This document shows, piece after piece, positions 59,925 to 64,000 of a stretch of 64,000 nt of DNA. The first letter of the stretch is position 1. The number at the start of each line of letters is the position of its first letter. Below the pieces are notes generated by a model that saw nothing but the letters and a program-made list of their open reading frames with translations, ran no database searches and was not told the DNA's origin. Position numbers and translations under genes: made by a program. Where the stretch lies: the NCBI GenBank assembly GCA_951217055.1, contig OX578276.1:68330144-68394143 (forward strand), read 5' to 3'. The DNA is from Gerris lacustris. Taxonomy: Eukaryota; Arthropoda; Insecta; Hemiptera; Gerridae.

Positions 59925-61565
59925 TCTCTACATTTTCGTCAAAGCCACTTGATTCATTCATTGTTTTTCACTAAAAACTCGATATAAACAGTTACTTTAA
60001 TAAAAGAATAGCAAATTAGTTTTTTTAAATGTAAACAAACTCGCTAATCGTGCGTAAAGCTGAAGAATTCCTCTTCTTTACCGGGCTAGCGTGGTAAAGA
60101 AGAGGAATTCTTCAGAACTATGAGACGCGCATGCGCAATGAATACAAGTAAGTAAATAATCACTTTCTACGCATCTAAACAGAGATATAATGTTTATATT
60201 TCGGATCAATCGTAGATATAATATTTTATTTACGATTGATACGAAATATAAACATTATATCTCTGTTTAGATGCGTAGAAAGTGATTATTTACGTACTTG
60301 TATTCATTGCGAATGCGCGTCTCATAGTTCTGAAGAATTCCTCTTCTTCAGTGGCGGATCTAGATCTTGCGGGGCCCTGGGCGAGACAAAATGGCGGGGC
60401 CCCCTATAGGATAGAGCGGGGATTGCTGATAAAAAACAATGAAGTAACTTTTGAAAAATTTGTAAATATGACCTCTCAAAACAGCGTTTTTATGCATCTT
60501 TTAGGTGAAGTTTTTCTTTGACATCAATTGGTAAAACTCACTAATTGGCCCAATTATTTCGTACTGTCCGACATACTTAGTTTTTTTTACTATTCCTTTT
60601 TACAGGATTTGCCTTTTTTACATATCTCTGTACATTGTCAAACGATTAAGGTTATGTAGTATCTCGATAAATTCAGTGTTTTATTTATTTGTTTTTAAAC
60701 AAACACACGAAATGTCACGTTGTATAAGGTAATGAGTAATGATAGAAGGTTATTGTTAGGTCAGGTCAAAAAGTACTAAACTCAACCTAAACTTACCATA
60801 ACTTTCCATACGTTTCCCTAAAATTAAAAAAAAATTGAATACATCGAGAAGCTACAACCGAAATCGTTTTTGTAATGTAAAAAGGAACGGTTTGAAAAAA
60901 AAAAAGAAAACTAATTAAATTGGACGTTTAGATATAGGTGGGGCACATAATGAAGATTTACCCCACAGAATAAATAACAAAATCGTCATCATTTTGAAAA
61001 GGGGGAGGGTGAGAAAACACTAGGACGTTAACTCACTTAATTTTATATGGAGCGGGGCCCCCGGGCTATCTTAAACATAAAAAAAAAAATCTTTATTTTA
61101 TAACTTATTTTTGACTTTTTTATAGTGAGGGGCCCCGCGAAAAGGTAGTTAGATATTAGGCTCTACCATGAAAACTAAATTCGACTGAATTTTATAATTC
61201 TAATATTTCATGTTTTGTACATGGCACGGGCCCCCGCGGACAATCTTCACTATGAACTATAAATTTGCCTGTAAAGTATAAGTATTTTATTTTAATTTTC
61301 TATGGCGCGGGGCCCTCCAAGGCGGTCCCCCCCCCCCCCCCCCCCCTCTTGATTGGATCCGCCCCTGCTCTTCTTTACCCTAGCGCGGTAAAGAAGAGGA
61401 ATTCTTCAGCTTTACGCACGATTAGCGAGTTTGTTTACATTTAACAAAACTAATTTGCTATTCTTTTATTAAAGTAACTGTTTATATCGAGTTTTTAGTG
61501 AAAAACAATGAATGAATCAGTGGCTTTGACGAAAATGTAGAGAATAATTCTCCTCCAGAAATAAT
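59925..61565. mobile_element. Foldback element with hairpin modules, split by a hAT insertion
   Basis: Outer arms (59925-60087 and about 61400-61565) are reverse complements, including CAGTTACTTTAATAAAAGAA and GTAAACAAACTCGCTAATCG. Inside each arm lies a 51-bp hairpin (TGAAGAATTCCTCTTC ... GAAGAGGAATTCTTCA), and between them an inner foldback (60114-60331) with arms around CTACGCATCTAAACAGAG. The right hairpin is split by the hAT-type element at 60349-61367. Without it the foldback would be about 0.6 kb. No coding capacity. Confidence 0.85.
60349..61367 (+). mobile_element. Second non-autonomous hAT-type family, copy 1
   Basis: Ends CAGTGGCGGATCTA and, at the right, TTGGATCCGCCCCTG form an imperfect inverted repeat (CAGNGGCGGATC core). 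The 8-bp duplication CTCTTCTT is at 60341-60348 and 61368-61375. The 1019-bp interior has no transposase; it alternates AT-rich stretches with GC-rich motifs GGGGCCCC at about 60370, 61053, 61132, 61230 and 61306, and a poly-C tract at 61328-61346. Confidence 0.9.
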
Positions 61566-61689
61566 TGATTTGGCAAAAAATACAACTCAAGATTAATGCC
61601 ATCATTATCAAGAGAAGAGATACGAACTTACATACAGCAAGTTTATTTTTTTCTGTATTTATTATTTAAATCTAACAATCGTAGATAAA

Positions 61690-62885
61690 GTACGCTGGTC
61701 CCAGCACTCGACAGGGATATTACCTGTCAAGATGTAATTGATGTTATCAACAAAGCCAAAAATAATAAAGCCCCAGGAATCGATGGTGTACCTTATGAGC
61801 ACTATAAAAATCTGCCATCGCTCGGGATTGAAAAAATAGCTCATCTTTTCAATAAGATATATACATCGGGTAAAGTGCCGGCATCGTTTAAGAGAAGTCT
61901 CATTTTCCCTATTCACAAAGAAGGTAGTAAAGCTATAGCAGATAACTATAGAGGAATTTCATGTATTGATACTTTGTGCAAGTTGTTTACTGCTATACTT
62001 CAATGTAGGCTTAACAACTGGGTCATCCAAAATAATGTCTTAAACGAATTTCAAGCGGGATTCAGATCAGAATACTCCACTGTCGATAACATCTATAATT
62101 TAACTAGTATAGTTAAGATTAAGACCCGACTTAAGAGGCATAAAGTCTATGCATGCTTTGTAGATTTTAAGGCAGCATTTGACTCTATATCCCGAAACGC
62201 TCTGTATTATAAGTTACTTAATATGGGTGTATTGGCACAATTGACTAAAACAATACAAGCGCTCTATGAGGGTTCACAGTCCTGTGTCTGGTGCCCGGAA
62301 GGTACTTCTACAAATTTTTCTACTACGGCGGGAGTAAAACAAGGTTGTATCTTAAGCCCCTTATTATTTGCTCTATACTTAAATGATATTCACGACAGCT
62401 TAGAAGGTGGACTTTGGATAGAAAACTGGAATATAAGGGTTTTAATGTATGCGGACGATATAATACTGGTCGCCACGGAGCCTAGAATACTACAAGTCAT
62501 GCTAAATAATCTCTACGAATACTGCCGCTCTTGGCGGCTGGAAGTAAACCTAAGCAAAACAAAAATCATAATATTTAGTAATGGCGGTAAACGTAGCAAG
62601 ATAGAGAGATGGAAATTCGGTCCTAATCATCTGGAAGTAGTTAACCAGTACAAATATTTAGGTGTTATTATGACTCCGCAGCTATCTTTAGACAAACACT
62701 TCACAGAAAGAATAAACTTAGCCAAATTTGGAATCAACGCTACGTCGAGAGGGTTCTTAGGACGAAATGATGTGCCTTATAGTGCCAAGTTGAAAGTATT
62801 TCAAGCTGTATCTAAAGCCATTATGTGTTATGGGGCTCAAGTTTGGGGATGGCAAGAGTCATACAAGGTAGAGTCGCTTCTTACC
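61690..62885 (+). pseudogene. LINE reverse-transcriptase fragment
   Basis: Open reading from about 61690 (an in-frame stretch LDRDITCQDVIDVINKAKNN precedes the first start-like codon at 61875) to the stop at 62891. It carries the reverse transcriptase motifs NKAPGIDG, DNYRGISCID, FQAGFRSEYST, FVDFKAAFDS, GVKQGC and YADD (near 62451), then KYLGVIMTPQLSLDKHF, clearly related to the intact LINE at 6161-9403 but diverged. Endonuclease is missing upstream, and the C-terminal part is cut at about 62880 where palindromic element copy C begins. Its open frame suggests fairly recent truncation. Confidence 0.88.
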
Positions 62886-62892
62886 TATTGAT

Positions 62893-63757
62893 TAAAAATA
62901 TATTTTATCTACTCGCGGCAGCAAAATTAAACATTACTTAACTGTTTTTAGGCTGGAAATTACTATTTCCCTGATTTGTCATTAAAATATTTAAAACAGG
63001 CAGGAAAGTAGTTAAAACAGTCAGGAAAATACTTTCTCTGCCTAGGCAGGGAAATATTTCCCTGCCTAGGCAGAGAAAGTAACAGTGTTTACCACTGCGT
63101 GTCATAACCTCTTATTTTGGCAAGAACAGTTTATACTATTATCTCTATCTTATAACATTATATATTATAGTTAAATAAGTAATATTTAATAAATAAACGT
63201 TTTAATAATAAAGTAATTTATTTATATTTGTTAATTCTGTTAAATAAGTTCAATGATTAGTAGATCTTTAATTAAAAAAATAGTAATCACTGACAATACT
63301 GTAGCGTCATGTAAACATTGAACATCCATATTATTTTTATTATTGAAGTCATTCTAGATTAGACTAGCTACTTTTCTTGATGTATCCTAGTTACTTCTTT
63401 TCTTTTAAGCAATAGAAAATATCTTTAACACTTTTATTAATTTTTCAGTAAAAATATAAATAAATATTTTATATTGCGTGCATTATTTATTCAGAAGTTA
63501 TGTGTGTTATAAACGTGGGTTTTGTTTATGTTGTTATAGATTGAGTTTGCTTTTCACTTTGTTATTATTCCCAAGTTTCTTATTTGAACATTAATTTTAG
63601 TTACTACATATATTATTATCTTTATTAATATGACACATAGTTATTAACTGTGTTATATTAATAAAGATAACATTTTAGTAGCTTCATTTTTCTTCCGCAA
63701 GTAGATAAAATATTGTATGCAACAAGGCAGCAAAGGAAACATTTCTGCCTCGTTTAT
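62893..63757 (-). mobile_element. Modular palindromic element, copy C
   Basis: Inverted relative to copy A and very similar to it over about 800 bases, from ATTTTATCTACTCGCGGCAG near 62899 to CTTCCGCAAGTAGATAAAAT near 63690, then the shared block GTATGCAACAAGGCAGCAAA. It includes the same 50-bp palindrome (63031-63080). The outermost ~100 bases of copy A are missing; the sequence passes instead into a hAT-type copy. It truncates the LINE fragment on its left. Confidence 0.8.
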
Positions 63758-63765
63758 TCATTGCC

Positions 63766-64000
63766 GCGAGGGGCCCCGCGAAAAGGTAGTTAGGTATTAG
63801 GCTCTACCATGAAAACTAAATTCGACTGAATTTTATAATTCTAATATTTCATGTTTTGTACATGGCACGGGGCCCCGCGGACAATCTTCACTATGAACTA
63901 TAAATTTGCCTGTAAAGTATAAGTATTTTATTTTAATTTTCTATGGCGCGGGGCCCTCCAAGGCGGTCGCCCCCCTCCCCCCCCCCTCCCCTGGATCCGC
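63766..64000 (+). mobile_element. Second hAT-type family, copy 2 (partial)
   Basis: Matches 61131-61362 in the same orientation with few changes (GAGGGGCCCCGCGAAAAGG ... GGATCCGC), up to about five bases before the expected right end, where the window stops. The left two-thirds of the element is absent. Confidence 0.88.

Overview
This window looks like repeat-dominated nuclear DNA of an invertebrate animal, most likely an insect (inference). It is AT-rich, has no bacterial-style gene packing, and I could not support a single host protein-coding exon, a functional tRNA gene or a conserved RNA gene. What it does contain is transposable elements of several classes, many nested in one another, separated by AT-rich DNA with no recognisable content.

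Layout. 1-5456: AT-rich, one diverged direct repeat. 5457-9735 (minus): a long, apparently intact APE-type non-LTR retrotransposon (LINE) with a 1080-aa endonuclease/reverse transcriptase ORF. 11696-16665: a cluster of tandem and foldback repeats, including a 5S rRNA-derived segment. 18030-20455, 23203-23800 and 26724-27164: dispersed repeats and a near-perfect 441-bp palindrome. 31450-32300: second copy of the modular palindromic family first seen at 18973. 35763-35964: a tRNA-Ser-like SINE with poly(A) and target duplication. 36208-38787 and 51812-54222: two nearly identical non-autonomous hAT-type elements, each with its own 8-bp target duplication. 39140-39815: decayed 3' end of a related LINE. 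41223-44893: a BEL/Pao LTR element with identical 158-bp LTRs but an internal deletion of reverse transcriptase, RNase H and most of integrase. 46241-49527: a Ty1/copia element with a 5' LTR, no protease active site, one frameshift and a lost 3' end. 49643-50223: a foldback MITE inserted in another repeat. 56279-56936: a nested inverted array carrying hammerhead-like cores. 59925-64000: a second hAT family inside a foldback, a LINE reverse-transcriptase fragment, a third modular palindrome and a second hAT copy running off the window.

The elements do not form a pathway. They record successive insertions: copia into a foldback family, a MITE into a dispersed repeat, a hAT into a hairpin module, and BEL into a palindrome-rich tract. 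The most notable signals are the very high density of inverted repeats, the recurring CTGANGA-hairpin-GAAA (hammerhead-like) cores, the young deleted BEL element, and RNA-derived (5S, tRNA) segments.
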